DNA of 64,000 nucleotides from Lentiprolixibacter aurantiacus (GCF_026241225.1 NZ_JAPFQP010000004.1:124001-188000); one strand, 5' to 3'. Positions 34,115-45,094 are shown, numbered from the stretch's first letter. Made by a program: numbers and translations. The notes: generated from the letters alone by a model not told the origin.

Positions 34115-35857
34115 TTAATTCAAAACCTGTTCCACCTTCCCACAGGTTAGCATCTCGTCCCCGTAGTAGGGATTCCTGATTTTCTCTTCGGCACTCAGCC
34201 ATATGGCCCCTTTATTATTATTTGCCATAGGGCACTGCTGTACATAGAACGTGCTGTTCAATTGCATATGCGAAGCCAGGGTGATAAGCCGTTCATTAAG
34301 ATTTACAAAATAAGCGCGCTGCTCCTTTAACCCGGCAGATCCACTGATTTTTTCTATTAACCGAACCGATTCCCTGAAGTATTCCTTTTCCATTTTCCCA
34401 AGTGAAGAATCATCCAGGTTGTTCATCTTATTACCCAAGGCAGAGGCTTCCCCGGCAATGGCCCTGGCGTCGCTTGCCACAAAGGCGTCCTTCATCTTCA
34501 AATAAGATGGAAGCAGTCCAATAAAACCCTTTTGAAACGATTCTGGCAAATCCATTTCCATACTTTGATCCGGCTGCATTTCGCTATGATGTTCATGACC
34601 GGTTACGGAAGAGGCGCCTTCCGGGTTCATCATGCTTTTCTTACCCTGAAGCTGTGCAGCGGCATCTACAGTAAATGTCCCGTTGGTTACCACTTCCTCC
34701 CCTGCCTGCAGTCCCGAGGCAATGGTATAGGATTCCCCAATCCGTTCTCCCAGGGTAACGGCCCGCATCTCAAAAACGGGCAGTTCTGCCCTAGCTTTAA
34801 CGTATACGAGGGAACGTTCCCCGGTCCACATAACTGCAGAAACCGGAACAAAGAGCTTTTGGTCCCCATCGGACTGGACGCCGCTCCTGATTTGGCCATT
34901 TACAAACATGCCCGGCTTAAAAAGTCCTTTTTGGTTATTCAATATAGCACGAACAGTAAAGGTCCGGGTGGCATTATCGAGTACAGGAGAAATAAAGGAA
35001 ACCTGCCCTTCAAAGTTCTGATCCGGGTAGGCCTTTGTGGTAATGGATATTTCCCGGCCTTCCTTGATTTGGGAGATTTGGTTTTCGTAGGCGTCAAATT
35101 CGGCCCAGACCGAGCTTAAACTAATTACCCTGGCAATAGGCTGTCCCTGCTTAATATAGTCGCCTTCTGCGCTCATCACTTCCGAAACCGTTCCAGAAAC
35201 AGTTGCGTAAACCGGAAAGAACTCATGTACCTTGCCTGAGTTCTCGATACCATTTATCTGTTCATCAGTAAGTTTCCAGAACTTAAGTTTATTTCTAACC
35301 GCCTGATATAGCTTTGGCTGAGATTCTTTTTGAGAAGCCGCTGTAAGCAATTCCTGTTGTGCGGCCACCAGTTCCGGGGCGAAAATAGTAGCCAAGAGCT
35401 GACCTTTCCTTACCTGCTGTCCCTCATAATTCACATTGAGCTTTTCCAGCCTACCATCAAAATAGCTTGCCTGTACGGCCATGGCCTCTTCATTAACCGC
35501 TATGGTACCTGATAGCACAATGGCATCCCCGGATCCAAAATCGCCACTACCAACCACCGTGGTTTCCACATTGGCCAAAGCCATTGCGTTTTCTGTCATT
35601 GTTATTTGATCTGGCCCTACACCTTCTGATCCTGTTTCTGCAGGGATAAGGTCCATTCCACAAATAGGACAATCCCCGGCTTCGGGCTGCATGATCTGGG
35701 GGTGCATGGAGCAGGTCCACATATGATCGGCCGCCTCTGAATTGTGATCATGCGATTGACCTGAAGTACTGCTGGAATCCGAACCGCCAAAAAACAGGTA
35801 TCCTAGCAAAAGGCCTGCAATTGCCGCGATAATGATATAAAGGGTGTTCTTTCTCAT
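34115..35857 (-). CDS. cusB: CusB-type RND periplasmic adaptor with heavy-metal-binding domain
   Basis: A 580-residue membrane-fusion protein. It has an N-terminal anchor helix (TLYIIIAAIAGLLLGYLFFG), a heavy-metal-binding zinc-ribbon-like domain (about 46-72, MWTCSMHPQIMQ and CPICGMDLIP), barrel-sandwich/lipoyl halves around a helical hairpin, and a C-terminal DUF3347 domain (about 425-580). This combination marks the CusB branch that hands Cu(I)/Ag(I) to CusA. It is the last gene of the operon; its start overlaps the PepSY gene stop by 4 bases. Confidence 0.87.
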   Translation of the reverse strand: MRKNTLYIIIAAIAGLLLGYLFFGGSDSSSTSGQSHDHNSEAADHMWTCSMHPQIMQPEAGDCPICGMDLIPAETGSEGVGPDQITMTENAMALANVETTVVGSGDFGSGDAIVLSGTIAVNEEAMAVQASYFDGRLEKLNVNYEGQQVRKGQLLATIFAPELVAAQQELLTAASQKESQPKLYQAVRNKLKFWKLTDEQINGIENSGKVHEFFPVYATVSGTVSEVMSAEGDYIKQGQPIARVISLSSVWAEFDAYENQISQIKEGREISITTKAYPDQNFEGQVSFISPVLDNATRTFTVRAILNNQKGLFKPGMFVNGQIRSGVQSDGDQKLFVPVSAVMWTGERSLVYVKARAELPVFEMRAVTLGERIGESYTIASGLQAGEEVVTNGTFTVDAAAQLQGKKSMMNPEGASSVTGHEHHSEMQPDQSMEMDLPESFQKGFIGLLPSYLKMKDAFVASDARAIAGEASALGNKMNNLDDSSLGKMEKEYFRESVRLIEKISGSAGLKEQRAYFVNLNERLITLASHMQLNSTFYVQQCPMANNNKGAIWLSAEEKIRNPYYGDEMLTCGKVEQVLN

Positions 35858-36570
35858 TTCTTTGATTTAAATATTTTTTTAAGATTTACAACCGAAGGGG
35901 AACTGATGTACCACAGTACAAATCCACTGAGAACGGTAATCAAACCCAGGAGGGAAAAGGCCCTCAGAACGGTAGTATTGAAGTTATCTCTGCCCTGATA
36001 ATCCATGGTATGGGTCATCCACAGGAAATCGAATATACGCCAGTTTCGGTGCCTTACCGTCTGGAACTTTCCATCCCTGGAAGACACGTAGGCTTTCAGG
36101 TTTTCATTGCCCTTATAGGTGATCACATAGGCCGGAAGTAACTTTTCCCGGTATTCGTGGTGTTTGTCTGCCTCTTCTATCAAGGTTACATGGGCTACTT
36201 CCAGGTCACTTTTCATGTTTTGGGCTGCAACATACAAGGCTTCTTCCTCATTGATAGCTTTTTTGGGGCTTCCATCCAGGGCATTGAAAAGTTGTTTTCC
36301 ATTGATCCAGTAGTATGGCGTTTTGCTGATATCCCGAATTTCCACAGACCGTATGCCCTCTTTTACCTTAAGCATATCAGGGGCGATTAAGCCTGAAAAT
36401 GCCCTGGGTTGCTGCCCGAGGTTTTTAAAGTGGTCTCCGTGAATTTCATCTAAATTGGTCCAGCTGAAATACATTCCACTCGATGTCCACAACAGAAACT
36501 GAATCCCTAAAAAGATACCCAGGTACCTGTGGGATTTCCGAATCCATTTTGCTGTAATCCTGTTCGCCAT
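35854..36570 (-). CDS. PepSY-type membrane protein of the copper operon
   Basis: A 238-residue protein with a first membrane helix at about 15-35 (SHRYLGIFLGIQFLLWTSSG), a central soluble PepSY-like part (about 50-180) and a C-terminal helix (about 205-225, FSLLGLITVLSGFVLWYISS). Histidines in MTHTMDYQGR and HRYLG resemble those of PepSY-TM iron reductase-like proteins, which place haem in the membrane. A cupric or ferric reductase-like role fits its position between CopA and CusB, but no catalytic residue is proven. Confidence 0.75.
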   Translation of the reverse strand: MANRITAKWIRKSHRYLGIFLGIQFLLWTSSGMYFSWTNLDEIHGDHFKNLGQQPRAFSGLIAPDMLKVKEGIRSVEIRDISKTPYYWINGKQLFNALDGSPKKAINEEEALYVAAQNMKSDLEVAHVTLIEEADKHHEYREKLLPAYVITYKGNENLKAYVSSRDGKFQTVRHRNWRIFDFLWMTHTMDYQGRDNFNTTVLRAFSLLGLITVLSGFVLWYISSPSVVNLKKIFKSKK

Positions 36571-36575
36571 ATCGC

Positions 36576-39074
36576 CTATATTTTTACAGATCTTAACCTC
36601 AACGCATTGGTAATCACGGATACAGAACTAAAACTCATAGCCAAAGCCGCGATCATTGGGGACAGCAATATCCCAAAGACGGGGTACAGCACTCCCGCTG
36701 CCACGGGAACTCCCAGGGTATTATATATCAAGGCGAAAAAGAGGTTCTGCTTAATATTTTTCATGACCGCCTCACTGAGTTTCCTCGCCTTTACAATGCC
36801 TAGTAAGTCCCCTTTAACCAGAGTTATAGCCGCGCTTTCAATAGCTACGTCTGTGCCGGTCCCCATGGCTATGCCTACATCGCTTTTAGCCAAAGCAGGT
36901 GAATCGTTAATTCCATCACCGGCCATGGCTACCACATTACCTTGTGACTGCAGCCTTTCCACTTCTTTCAGTTTATCCTCTGGTAGCATGCCCGCCCTGA
37001 AATCGGCTAAGCCAAGTTCACTGGCCACTGATTTCGCAGTGTCGTAATTATCGCCTGTCAGCATTACAACATCAATTCCTTTGGCTTGTAATTCCCTGAT
37101 AGCATTAGCGCTGCTCGCTTTTATTCTATCTCCAATTACCATATAACCTTCTAGAATGCCCTCTACTGAGAGGAAGGAAACGGTCTTCCCCTGCTTTTGG
37201 AAACGCTTTGCTTCCGCCTTCATAACATCAGCTACCGGAGTCAGGGCATAATCCATCATTTTAAGGTTGCCCAGGGCCAGTTTTTTACCGTCAACAGTGC
37301 CCTCAACCCCTTTTCCGGTTACTGCACTGAAATTGTCCACTTTTTTTACCCCTATCTTTTTTTCCTTACCGTGGGCTACTGCGGCTTCCGCCAGGGGATG
37401 CTCGCTGTTGCTGTTCAGTGCAACGATCAGTTCCAGTATTTCATTTTTGGTATAGTTATTCCCGAATGACCCAATGTGTTCCACAGCGGGTTTTCCTTCT
37501 GTAATAGTACCCGTCTTGTCAACAATAAGCGTATTAATTTTATACATCTTTTCAAGGGCTTCGGCATTCTTGATCAGCACTCCGTTCTGGGCACCTTTCC
37601 CTACCCCAACCATCACGGACATGGGAGTCGCGAGGCCCAGGGCACAAGGACAGGCAATGATTAAAACGGCAATGGCATTGACCAGTGCGTAAACGTAGGC
37701 CGGATCAGGACCCCAAATAGCCCAGACTCCGAAGGTCACCAAAGCAACAAGTACCACAATAGGAACAAAATAGGCTGAAACCGTATCGGCCAGCTTCTGA
37801 ATTGGAGCTCGACTCCGACTGGCCTCGTTGACCATTGAAATTATCTGGGAAAGAAGCGTATCGCTACCTACTTTTTCTGCCTGCATTAAAAAGGTTCGGT
37901 TTCCATTAATGGTTCCGCTGCTCACCTGGTCTCCGACATTTTTGGTCACGGGTAACGGTTCTCCTGTGATCATGGATTCATCAATGGCGCTCTCGCCTTC
38001 TGTGATCACCCCATCTACAGGAATCCTGTCTCCCGGTTTAACCCTGAGGATATTTCCAATTTCTATCGCATCAATACCTACCACCTCTTCTTCACCATCT
38101 ACTACCCTGATCGCCTTATTAGGCGCCAGTTTCAACAACTCCTTAATTGCAGAATTGGTCTTGCTGTGAGCCCGGGCTTCCAGGAGCTGACCCAGAAGCA
38201 CAAGCGTGAGGATTACCACTGCTGCCTCAAAATAGACATGCACTGTTCCGGATTCTGTTTTAAACTGATCCGGGAATACATCTGGCAAAATAAGGGCTAC
38301 CACGCTAAACATCCAGGCGATACCAGAACCAATGCCTATAAGGGTAAACATATTCAGGTTCCAAAACCTGATGCTTCGGTAGGCCCGTTCAAAGAACATC
38401 CAGGTAGCCCAGAATACGACGGGCAGGGATAAGGCAAACTGTACCCAGTTCCAGGCATATTGACCCATAACTTCGAAAAGGGGGTTAGGATGCAGCATCT
38501 CGCTCATGGCGATCAGGAAGACCGGTAGTGTAAATGCCAGGGCTACCCGGAACTTTTTAAGGAGCTTTCGGTAGGCCTTTTCCTCGGCAGAGAGATCAGC
38601 TTCCAAAGGTACAAGGTCCATCCCGCACATGGGGCAACTGCCAGGCCCATCCTGAATTACTTCAGGATGCATCGGGCAGGTCCACTGGCTGGTGGAAGCA
38701 ACGGACAAATTTTGCTCCTCCACCAGGTCCATACCGCATACAGCACAGTCTCCCGGCTTGTCATAGGTTTTATCGCCTTCACACTGCATGGGACAATAAA
38801 AAACACCTGTCCCCTGCCCCACGGGTTTTATTTTATGTTCCTTTTTTGGATGATCATGCTCACCGGGAGGGTGAATGCTATAACGGCCCCCATCATTTTC
38901 CAAGGCTTTTTGGAACGTTTCCAGGGGTATATGGGTTTGCATTTCGATGGTTGCCTGCGCCTTTTGCAAATCAACCGAGGCCCGGGCTACTCCTTCGACA
39001 TTCGACAGGGTAGCTTCCACGTGCATTCGGCATCCGTTGCAGGACATTCCGTGTATATGGTAGGTGTGTTTCAT
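36576..39074 (-). CDS. copA: Copper-translocating P1B-type ATPase
   Basis: An 832-residue heavy-metal P-type ATPase. The N-terminus has an HMA domain with the metal site GMSCNGC (Cys12, Cys15), then two heavy-metal-binding YHS-like zinc-ribbon domains ([18 protein letters not shown] and [19 protein letters not shown]). The membrane metal site is [12 protein letters not shown] (CPC), the phosphorylated Asp is in [10 protein letters not shown], and the hinge is [16 protein letters not shown]. It exports Cu(I) from the cytoplasm to the periplasm, where the Cus system can take it up. Two tandem metal-binding ribbons are more than the usual number. Confidence 0.93.
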   Translation of the reverse strand: MKHTYHIHGMSCNGCRMHVEATLSNVEGVARASVDLQKAQATIEMQTHIPLETFQKALENDGGRYSIHPPGEHDHPKKEHKIKPVGQGTGVFYCPMQCEGDKTYDKPGDCAVCGMDLVEEQNLSVASTSQWTCPMHPEVIQDGPGSCPMCGMDLVPLEADLSAEEKAYRKLLKKFRVALAFTLPVFLIAMSEMLHPNPLFEVMGQYAWNWVQFALSLPVVFWATWMFFERAYRSIRFWNLNMFTLIGIGSGIAWMFSVVALILPDVFPDQFKTESGTVHVYFEAAVVILTLVLLGQLLEARAHSKTNSAIKELLKLAPNKAIRVVDGEEEVVGIDAIEIGNILRVKPGDRIPVDGVITEGESAIDESMITGEPLPVTKNVGDQVSSGTINGNRTFLMQAEKVGSDTLLSQIISMVNEASRSRAPIQKLADTVSAYFVPIVVLVALVTFGVWAIWGPDPAYVYALVNAIAVLIIACPCALGLATPMSVMVGVGKGAQNGVLIKNAEALEKMYKINTLIVDKTGTITEGKPAVEHIGSFGNNYTKNEILELIVALNSNSEHPLAEAAVAHGKEKKIGVKKVDNFSAVTGKGVEGTVDGKKLALGNLKMMDYALTPVADVMKAEAKRFQKQGKTVSFLSVEGILEGYMVIGDRIKASSANAIRELQAKGIDVVMLTGDNYDTAKSVASELGLADFRAGMLPEDKLKEVERLQSQGNVVAMAGDGINDSPALAKSDVGIAMGTGTDVAIESAAITLVKGDLLGIVKARKLSEAVMKNIKQNLFFALIYNTLGVPVAAGVLYPVFGILLSPMIAALAMSFSSVSVITNALRLRSVKI

Positions 39075-39083
39075 TATTTTATT

Positions 39084-39356
39084 TTACTCATGAGTATGTC
39101 CGTCCTTTACATGCTCTTCATTGGCTACATATGCCATTCCGCATTTCGGACAATTGCCTTTTTCTTCACTTCCACTTCCCTCGCAATGCATAGGACAAAC
39201 ATAGGCCGAAGTATACTCCTTCCCCAGTTCCTCCACATTTTCTGTTTGATCCGTTGCGGCTTCATTCTTGTTTTCTGTTTTTCCTTTACAGGATGCTGCA
39301 AATAGAAGTCCCGCCAAACAAACAGCAACTGTGATAGATTTGAATTTTGTGTTCAT
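39084..39356 (-). CDS. Heavy-metal-binding domain lipoprotein
   Basis: A 90-residue lipoprotein (MNTKFKSITVAVCLAGLLFA, Cys at about 23) that carries one heavy-metal-binding ribbon: YVCPMHCEGSGSEEKGNCPK followed by CGMAYV. The ribbon matches the domains inside CopA and CusB of the same operon. It is probably a periplasmic copper chaperone passing metal between them. It has 10-12 bp gaps to both neighbours. Confidence 0.85.
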   Translation of the reverse strand: MNTKFKSITVAVCLAGLLFAASCKGKTENKNEAATDQTENVEELGKEYTSAYVCPMHCEGSGSEEKGNCPKCGMAYVANEEHVKDGHTHE

Positions 39357-39367
39357 AGTTTTGAAAA

Positions 39368-40585
39368 TTACATTTTAATTAAATAATTGATAATGGCAGA
39401 TTGTGTAAAATACTTCTGCACGGATTGTATCTGATTCATCTGAAATTTTAACTGCATCTCCTGTATGTCCAGCACTTCTTTAAAATCAATAGTGCCTGTC
39501 TCATAACTTTTGATGAGGATTTGCTCTGCGTCTTTGGCCTGTTTAATGTTCTTGAGCTGGGTATTGTAGGCGATGCGTGCTTCATTCCGTTGTGAAAGGG
39601 CATTTTCCAATGTGGCATCCAGCATATTCAAACGTTCCTGTTTTTGATACTGGATTTCCTGTTTACGCAGTTCATTCTGTTTGGTCCTGGAATCATAGCG
39701 CGGGTTAAAAACGGGAATTGACAGGGAGACCATGGGCATAACAATGTCCTTGCCATTATCGCTAAAGACCAGGTCGGGCCGTTCCTGAACGGGAACATAA
39801 TCCAGCCCTAACCCGAGCATGGGAGCCCTTTCCTTCTGGTTCACCAATTCTGATTGCACCACCGATTCATAAAGGCGGTCGAACTTTAACAACTCAGGAT
39901 TTAACTGCAGGCTGTCTGCTATTACCGGATCTGTTTCCGGTATATATATTTCAGGAAACAGTTGAACAGTTGCACTGCCTTCTCTGTTAAGGAGGGCATT
40001 AAATTTTGACTGTGCTGCTTTAAACTGTTGCTCTAAAATGTCTTTTTGCTGATGCAATTCATTCTGTCTGATCTGCAGGCGCAAAACATCAACTGCACTA
40101 GCCTTGCCTACCTCAACTGCGTTCAATGCAAGATCTTCATAGCTTTCCAGGAGCCGTAAATTCTCTTCCAGCACCTTCTGCCTGGCCTGATTGCTATTGA
40201 GGTCATAATAAGATTGAGCAACCTGCAGGCCCAGTTTTCTACGGGCAATAATATAGTCCATATAATCAGATGCTGCCCTGGAAGATGCATATTCCTGCCT
40301 TGTTCCAACCGTTCCAAACCAGGGTAACATCTGTCTGGCCGAAAACCGGGCGCGCTGCGCCCCGGTCCGCGTTTCCGGTTCGCTGGCAAAGTACCCGACG
40401 CTAATTTCCGTATTGGGAAGCCAGGCCGCTTCATTTACCATTTCCTCTGCCAGATTATAGCGCACCTCATAGGCTTTGATGTTGGGGTTATTGACCAGCG
40501 CCTGAGCGATATACTCCTGCAATTGCTGGGCATTACCAGCAATAAAGGTTAGTAGCAGGATAAATGTTAATTGAAAGGTCTTCAT
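39368..40585 (-). CDS. TolC family outer membrane protein (CusC-like)
   Basis: A 405-residue outer-membrane factor (signal MKTFQLTFILLLTFIAGNAQ) with the two long helical OEP repeats (about 30-200 and 215-390). It is shorter than typical TolC but resembles CusC-like proteins of Bacteroidetes CusABC operons. Its start overlaps the CusA stop by 4 bases (ATGA), so the genes are coupled. It forms the exit channel of the Cus pump. Confidence 0.85.
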   Translation of the reverse strand: MKTFQLTFILLLTFIAGNAQQLQEYIAQALVNNPNIKAYEVRYNLAEEMVNEAAWLPNTEISVGYFASEPETRTGAQRARFSARQMLPWFGTVGTRQEYASSRAASDYMDYIIARRKLGLQVAQSYYDLNSNQARQKVLEENLRLLESYEDLALNAVEVGKASAVDVLRLQIRQNELHQQKDILEQQFKAAQSKFNALLNREGSATVQLFPEIYIPETDPVIADSLQLNPELLKFDRLYESVVQSELVNQKERAPMLGLGLDYVPVQERPDLVFSDNGKDIVMPMVSLSIPVFNPRYDSRTKQNELRKQEIQYQKQERLNMLDATLENALSQRNEARIAYNTQLKNIKQAKDAEQILIKSYETGTIDFKEVLDIQEMQLKFQMNQIQSVQKYFTQSAIINYLIKM

Positions 40586-43500
40586 TTGGCAGTACGTTTA
40601 AGTTGAACTTCCTTTTTCCAGCCGTATAGCACAGGTACTACAAATAGGGTAATAAGTGCGATGAGCATCCCCCCGAAACTTGGAATAGCCATTGGGATCA
40701 TGATATCACTTCCCCTTCCTGTGGAGGTCAGGATAGGAAGCAAGGCCAGGATGGTGGTGGCCGTGGTCATCAGGCAGGGCCTAATGCGCTTCACTCCAGC
40801 TTCAATTACAGATTCCCGAACCGAATTCAGGTCTCCGGGCTGGTTTCGCTCAAAAGTCTGGGTGAGATAAGTGGCCATGACCACTCCGTCATCTGTGGCA
40901 ATACCGAAAAGAGCAATGAAGCCAACCCAGACCGCCACACTCAGGTTAATGGTATGCATCTGGAACAAATCGCGCATGTTCTCCCCAAACAGGCTGAAAT
41001 TCAGGAACCAGTCCTGCCCATACAGCCAGATCATGAGGAATCCCCCGGCAAAAGCCACCGCAATACCCGTAAATACCATTAGGGAAGTAGACACGCTCCT
41101 GAACTGGAAATAAAGGATGAGGAAAATGATGAGTAGTGCCAGAGGAACTACTACAGAGAGGGTCTTTTCGGCCCGAATCTGGTTTTCATAAGTACCTGTA
41201 AAAGTATAGCTTACCCCTTTGGGAATAATCAATTCACCTTGTTCTATCTTCGCCTGAATTGCTTGCTGGGCGTTTTCAACAACATCTACTTCGGCATAAC
41301 CGTCCATTTTATCAAATAGGACATAGCCCACCAAAAAAGTATCCTCACTTTTTATTACCTGGGGCCCGCGTTCGTAACGTATGCTTACCAATTCCCCTAG
41401 AGGAACCGGCTGCCCTCCGGAAACGGGAACATAGATGTTCTCCAAATCTTCCGGGTTATCGCGCAGTTCCCTGGGATATCGAACACGTACAGCATAACGC
41501 TCCCGTCCCTCCACGGTCTGGGTTAGTGGCATACCGCCCACTGCAACAGAAAGAACCTCCTGTACAGTTTCAACAGTAATTCCGTAGCGTGCAAGCCTCT
41601 GCCGATCTATATCAATAAGCAAATAAGGTTTTCCCACGATTCTATCCGCAAAAACAGCCTCAGCCTTAACACCCCGGGCAGTCTTCAGGATTTCTTCCAA
41701 CTGCATGCCGAATGCTTCTATTTGCCTGAGGTCCTGCCCCTTGACCTTGATCCCCATCGGGGCACGCATCCCGGTTTGCAGCATTACAAGTCGGGTTTCA
41801 ATAGGTTGCAGTTTGGGAGCGGAGGTTACCCCGGGCAAGCGGGTTACCCTGACAATTTCCTTCCAGATATCGTCGGGCGACTTGATTTTGGGTCGCCAGT
41901 TTCGAAAATACTCGCCGGTTTCGTCCGCTATCAACAGATCCCGGTCTATACGGTAGGGATTTTCCTGAGAATTTTCGGAACTCTCCGACCCGAGGTTTGG
42001 ATTGGCAAGCAGCCTGCCGTCTTTGAGGATAAACAATCCGTCCTCGTTGATTTTATAGCGCTGTGGATCTCCGTCCGCGTTCAACTGGTACTCCGACCTA
42101 TATTGTATAACATTTTCATACATGGAGAGGGGTGCGGGGTCAAGTGCAGATTCTGTGCGACCCGCTTTTCCCACTACAGTTTCAACTTCAGGTATGCCCG
42201 CAACAGCCATATCGAGTTGCTGCAAAACACGCTTGTTCTCCTCAACCCCTGAATGTGGCATAGAGGTTGGCATAAGCAGGAAGGATCCCTCATTCAAAGG
42301 AGGCATGAATTCCTTCCCAGTGTTCTTCATAATCAATATTCCAGAAACTACAATGGCAACAGGAATGGAAATAAAAAGCAAACGATTTTCCATAGCCCAC
42401 CGCAGGATGTGGGTATAGTATTTTCGGAACACCCAGAATGTACCCAATAAACCAGAACCAATAAGCCCAACAAAAAGGAGGTTGATGAACATGCCCCGGT
42501 CAAAGCCCAGGGGCCTCCAGTGAACGGACAGCAGGAGCAGGATGGCAGCGGCAGAAACCAGCAGATTACCCATGTTTTGCTGTTTATGAGTAAGCTTTCC
42601 CCTTAAAGACAGTATGGTTAGCGTGCCATAAGCAACCAGCAGCAATCCAAGCCAGTACCCGAAAATGACAGCTGTTATGCCCAGAACAATGAGCGAACTG
42701 TTGATAATGTATCTCACCGTATCCTTTATGGTTTGTTTCCTGAACAAATAAGCGGCAAAGGGAGGGATCAGCAAAAGCGATATAATAATGGAGGCGGTTA
42801 GTGCCATAGTCTTAGTAAAGGCCAGGGGCCGGAAGAGTTTGCCCTCGGCCCCAATCATTGTAAACACGGGGAGGAAACTGATGATAGTGGTGAGCACAGC
42901 CGTCAAGATGGCCCCTGATACTTCCGCAGTGGCATTGTATACCACCGTATTTACGGGGAGTTGCTCTTTGGCTGAAAGCAATTTGTTTTCATCCAGGTGG
43001 CGGATAATATTTTCCGACAGGATGACGCCAACATCGACCATGGTCCCAATGGCAATAGCAATTCCGGAAAGTGCAACGATATTCGCATCTACCCCGAATA
43101 GTTTCATGGAAATAAATACCATTAAAACGGCAACAGGCAATAGTCCTGAAATTAAAATTGACGCCCGAAGATTAAATACCATGACGATTATTACCAGCAC
43201 GGTAATTAAAATTTCCATGGTAAGGGCATGGTTGAGGGTGCCAAGGGTTTCCTGTATGAGTTCGGTCCGGTCGTAAAAGGGAACAATGGTCAATTGGGAA
43301 GTCCGTCCATCTGCCAGCTTTTTGGATGGCAGTCCGGTCGATAATTCGTTTATCTTGTCTTTGACATTATTGATTACCTCCATTGGATTTGACCCGTATC
43401 GGGCAACCACCACGCCCCCAACTACCTCAGCTCCCTCCTTGTCCAGTATACCCCGGCGTGCTGCAGGCCCAAGGTTTACCCGGGCCACGTCCTTAACACG

Positions 43501-44322
43501 GATGGCCGTAAATCCGGTAGATTTGACTACGGCCTCCTCGATATCTGTAATGGATTTGATATATCCCAACCCCCGGACTAAATATTCTGCCTGGTTAATT
43601 TCAAGGGTTTGCGCCCCAATATCCCGGTTAGATCTTCTGGCAGCATTTACAATCTCATGGAGGCTCACCTTATACTGTCTCATCAACTCCGGATCCACAT
43701 CAACCTGGTATTCCCGAACAAAACCTCCAATGGATGCTACTTCGGATACGCCATTGGCAGAAGAGAGGGCATATTTCACATAGTAATCCTGTACACTTCG
43801 CAGTTCGTGGAGGTCCCAACCACCGGTAACGTTGCCCTTTTCATCACGCCCTTCCAGGGTATACCAAAAAATCTGTCCAAGGGCGGTAGCATCCGGTCCC
43901 AGGGAAGGGCTGACCCCATCGGGCAATAGTCCCGATGGCAGGGCATTCAACTTCTCCAGGATTCGACTGCGGGACCAGTAAAACTCTACATCCTCCTCAA
44001 AAATGAGGTAGATGCTCGAAAACCCAAACATTGATGAACTGCGAACGGTTTTCACTCCTGGAATTCCCAGAAGTGAGGTCGTTAAGGGGTAGGTAATCTG
44101 ATCTTCAATATCCTGGGGAGACCTTCCTTCCCATCTGGTGAAGACGATCTGTTGATTTTCCCCTATATCGGGAATAGCGTCAACAGCAACGGGATCTTCA
44201 GGCAAAAAAGGAATATCCCACTTAAAAGGTGCATTGACAATTCCCCAGCCCATGAAAAGCAGCAGCAACAGCGCTGCTACCAGTTTGTTGTGAATCAGAA
44301 ATTTTATTGATTTATTGAGCAT
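40582..44322 (-). CDS. cusA: CusA/CzcA family heavy-metal RND pump
   Basis: A 1246-residue inner-membrane RND protein of the heavy-metal (HME) type, about 200 residues longer than E. coli CusA. Typical segments are FTRWEGRSPQDIEDQITYPL, the TM4 sequence GTMVDVGVILSENIIRH and GIATDDGVVMATYLTQTF near the end. Methionines sit in the pore-loop positions (LLMPTSMPHSG and LQTGMRAPMGIKV), supporting Cu(I)/Ag(I) as substrate. Residues about 530-635 form an additional membrane region absent from the E. coli protein. It is the main gene of the copper operon. Confidence 0.9.
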   Translation of the reverse strand: MLNKSIKFLIHNKLVAALLLLLFMGWGIVNAPFKWDIPFLPEDPVAVDAIPDIGENQQIVFTRWEGRSPQDIEDQITYPLTTSLLGIPGVKTVRSSSMFGFSSIYLIFEEDVEFYWSRSRILEKLNALPSGLLPDGVSPSLGPDATALGQIFWYTLEGRDEKGNVTGGWDLHELRSVQDYYVKYALSSANGVSEVASIGGFVREYQVDVDPELMRQYKVSLHEIVNAARRSNRDIGAQTLEINQAEYLVRGLGYIKSITDIEEAVVKSTGFTAIRVKDVARVNLGPAARRGILDKEGAEVVGGVVVARYGSNPMEVINNVKDKINELSTGLPSKKLADGRTSQLTIVPFYDRTELIQETLGTLNHALTMEILITVLVIIVMVFNLRASILISGLLPVAVLMVFISMKLFGVDANIVALSGIAIAIGTMVDVGVILSENIIRHLDENKLLSAKEQLPVNTVVYNATAEVSGAILTAVLTTIISFLPVFTMIGAEGKLFRPLAFTKTMALTASIIISLLLIPPFAAYLFRKQTIKDTVRYIINSSLIVLGITAVIFGYWLGLLLVAYGTLTILSLRGKLTHKQQNMGNLLVSAAAILLLLSVHWRPLGFDRGMFINLLFVGLIGSGLLGTFWVFRKYYTHILRWAMENRLLFISIPVAIVVSGILIMKNTGKEFMPPLNEGSFLLMPTSMPHSGVEENKRVLQQLDMAVAGIPEVETVVGKAGRTESALDPAPLSMYENVIQYRSEYQLNADGDPQRYKINEDGLFILKDGRLLANPNLGSESSENSQENPYRIDRDLLIADETGEYFRNWRPKIKSPDDIWKEIVRVTRLPGVTSAPKLQPIETRLVMLQTGMRAPMGIKVKGQDLRQIEAFGMQLEEILKTARGVKAEAVFADRIVGKPYLLIDIDRQRLARYGITVETVQEVLSVAVGGMPLTQTVEGRERYAVRVRYPRELRDNPEDLENIYVPVSGGQPVPLGELVSIRYERGPQVIKSEDTFLVGYVLFDKMDGYAEVDVVENAQQAIQAKIEQGELIIPKGVSYTFTGTYENQIRAEKTLSVVVPLALLIIFLILYFQFRSVSTSLMVFTGIAVAFAGGFLMIWLYGQDWFLNFSLFGENMRDLFQMHTINLSVAVWVGFIALFGIATDDGVVMATYLTQTFERNQPGDLNSVRESVIEAGVKRIRPCLMTTATTILALLPILTSTGRGSDIMIPMAIPSFGGMLIALITLFVVPVLYGWKKEVQLKRTAK

Positions 44323-44414
44323 ATTATTTGATTATGGTATAATGAAATCCGTGTTGCATACAACACAAAGTGCCCGTATCCACAATGGATCGGGAGCTAT
44401 ACATTATCCGATAA

Positions 44415-44831
44415 TCAAATAAGGAAAGTCTCGTACAATACCTGTATATCCTGCACCAGGATGGGCGGCGGATAGCCGTCAAAAGGTATTCTATTCTCCT
44501 CCGCGGGCTGGAGCAGATCAATGAAGGTATAGGCATATGCCACAATGAAAACCTGCTGGTTAAGGGTTAGCTGGTCAAAATTCATTTTGAGCTCATCCTG
44601 TCCCTCAAAGGTGATTTCCACATCTGTACAGCAGCGCATTTTCTTCATGCTTTCGCATGCGCTGCTATCTTCAGGCATCAATGATTTCATAAGGCAATTA
44701 TCTGCCTGATCAAGGCTAAAATCGACCAGGGTACGGCCACAATAGTGCATATCCACCGTAAATGAAAGGGTGGAAAATAAGACCACTAAAGCCAAGCAAA
44801 CAGCTCCAAATTTGTGCAATGCCGCCTTCAT
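44415..44831 (-). CDS. HYC_CC_PP family protein
   Basis: A 138-residue exported protein with an N-terminal hydrophobic signal (FGAVCLALVVLFSTLSFTV). The three motifs that give the family its name are all present: HYC (DMHYCGRTLVDFSL), CC (KKMRCCTDVEITFEG) and PP near the end (YPPPILVQD). Members of this family occur next to heavy-metal efflux genes in Bacteroidetes, as here 92 bp upstream of cusA, and may bind copper through the cysteines. Biochemical function is not established. Confidence 0.88.
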   Translation of the reverse strand: MKAALHKFGAVCLALVVLFSTLSFTVDMHYCGRTLVDFSLDQADNCLMKSLMPEDSSACESMKKMRCCTDVEITFEGQDELKMNFDQLTLNQQVFIVAYAYTFIDLLQPAEENRIPFDGYPPPILVQDIQVLYETFLI

Positions 44832-45094
44832 ACAGAAACAAAACTACAAAATATTCCTATTTATTGTTTTGATTAACAAAAGATTGACGGAATAAATAGC
44901 TCTGAAAAGTCCAGAAACGAAGCGCATAAGGTTTTCCCGCCTCGTTCAAATAAAATGGACCCCAGGGTATGGTACAATCAGGAGTAAATGAGTTAATCCG
45001 TTCCGGAATATCCCTATTTATCTCGCATAATTCAGGGGTTCGAGAGGAACAAATCCTGAAATAAATGCCTATTTTTAAATTAAAATCAATCTGC

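Noticed and set aside
34532-35119. 195-codon frame antisense to cusB
   Set aside because: Shadow of the adaptor gene; no motif or signal.
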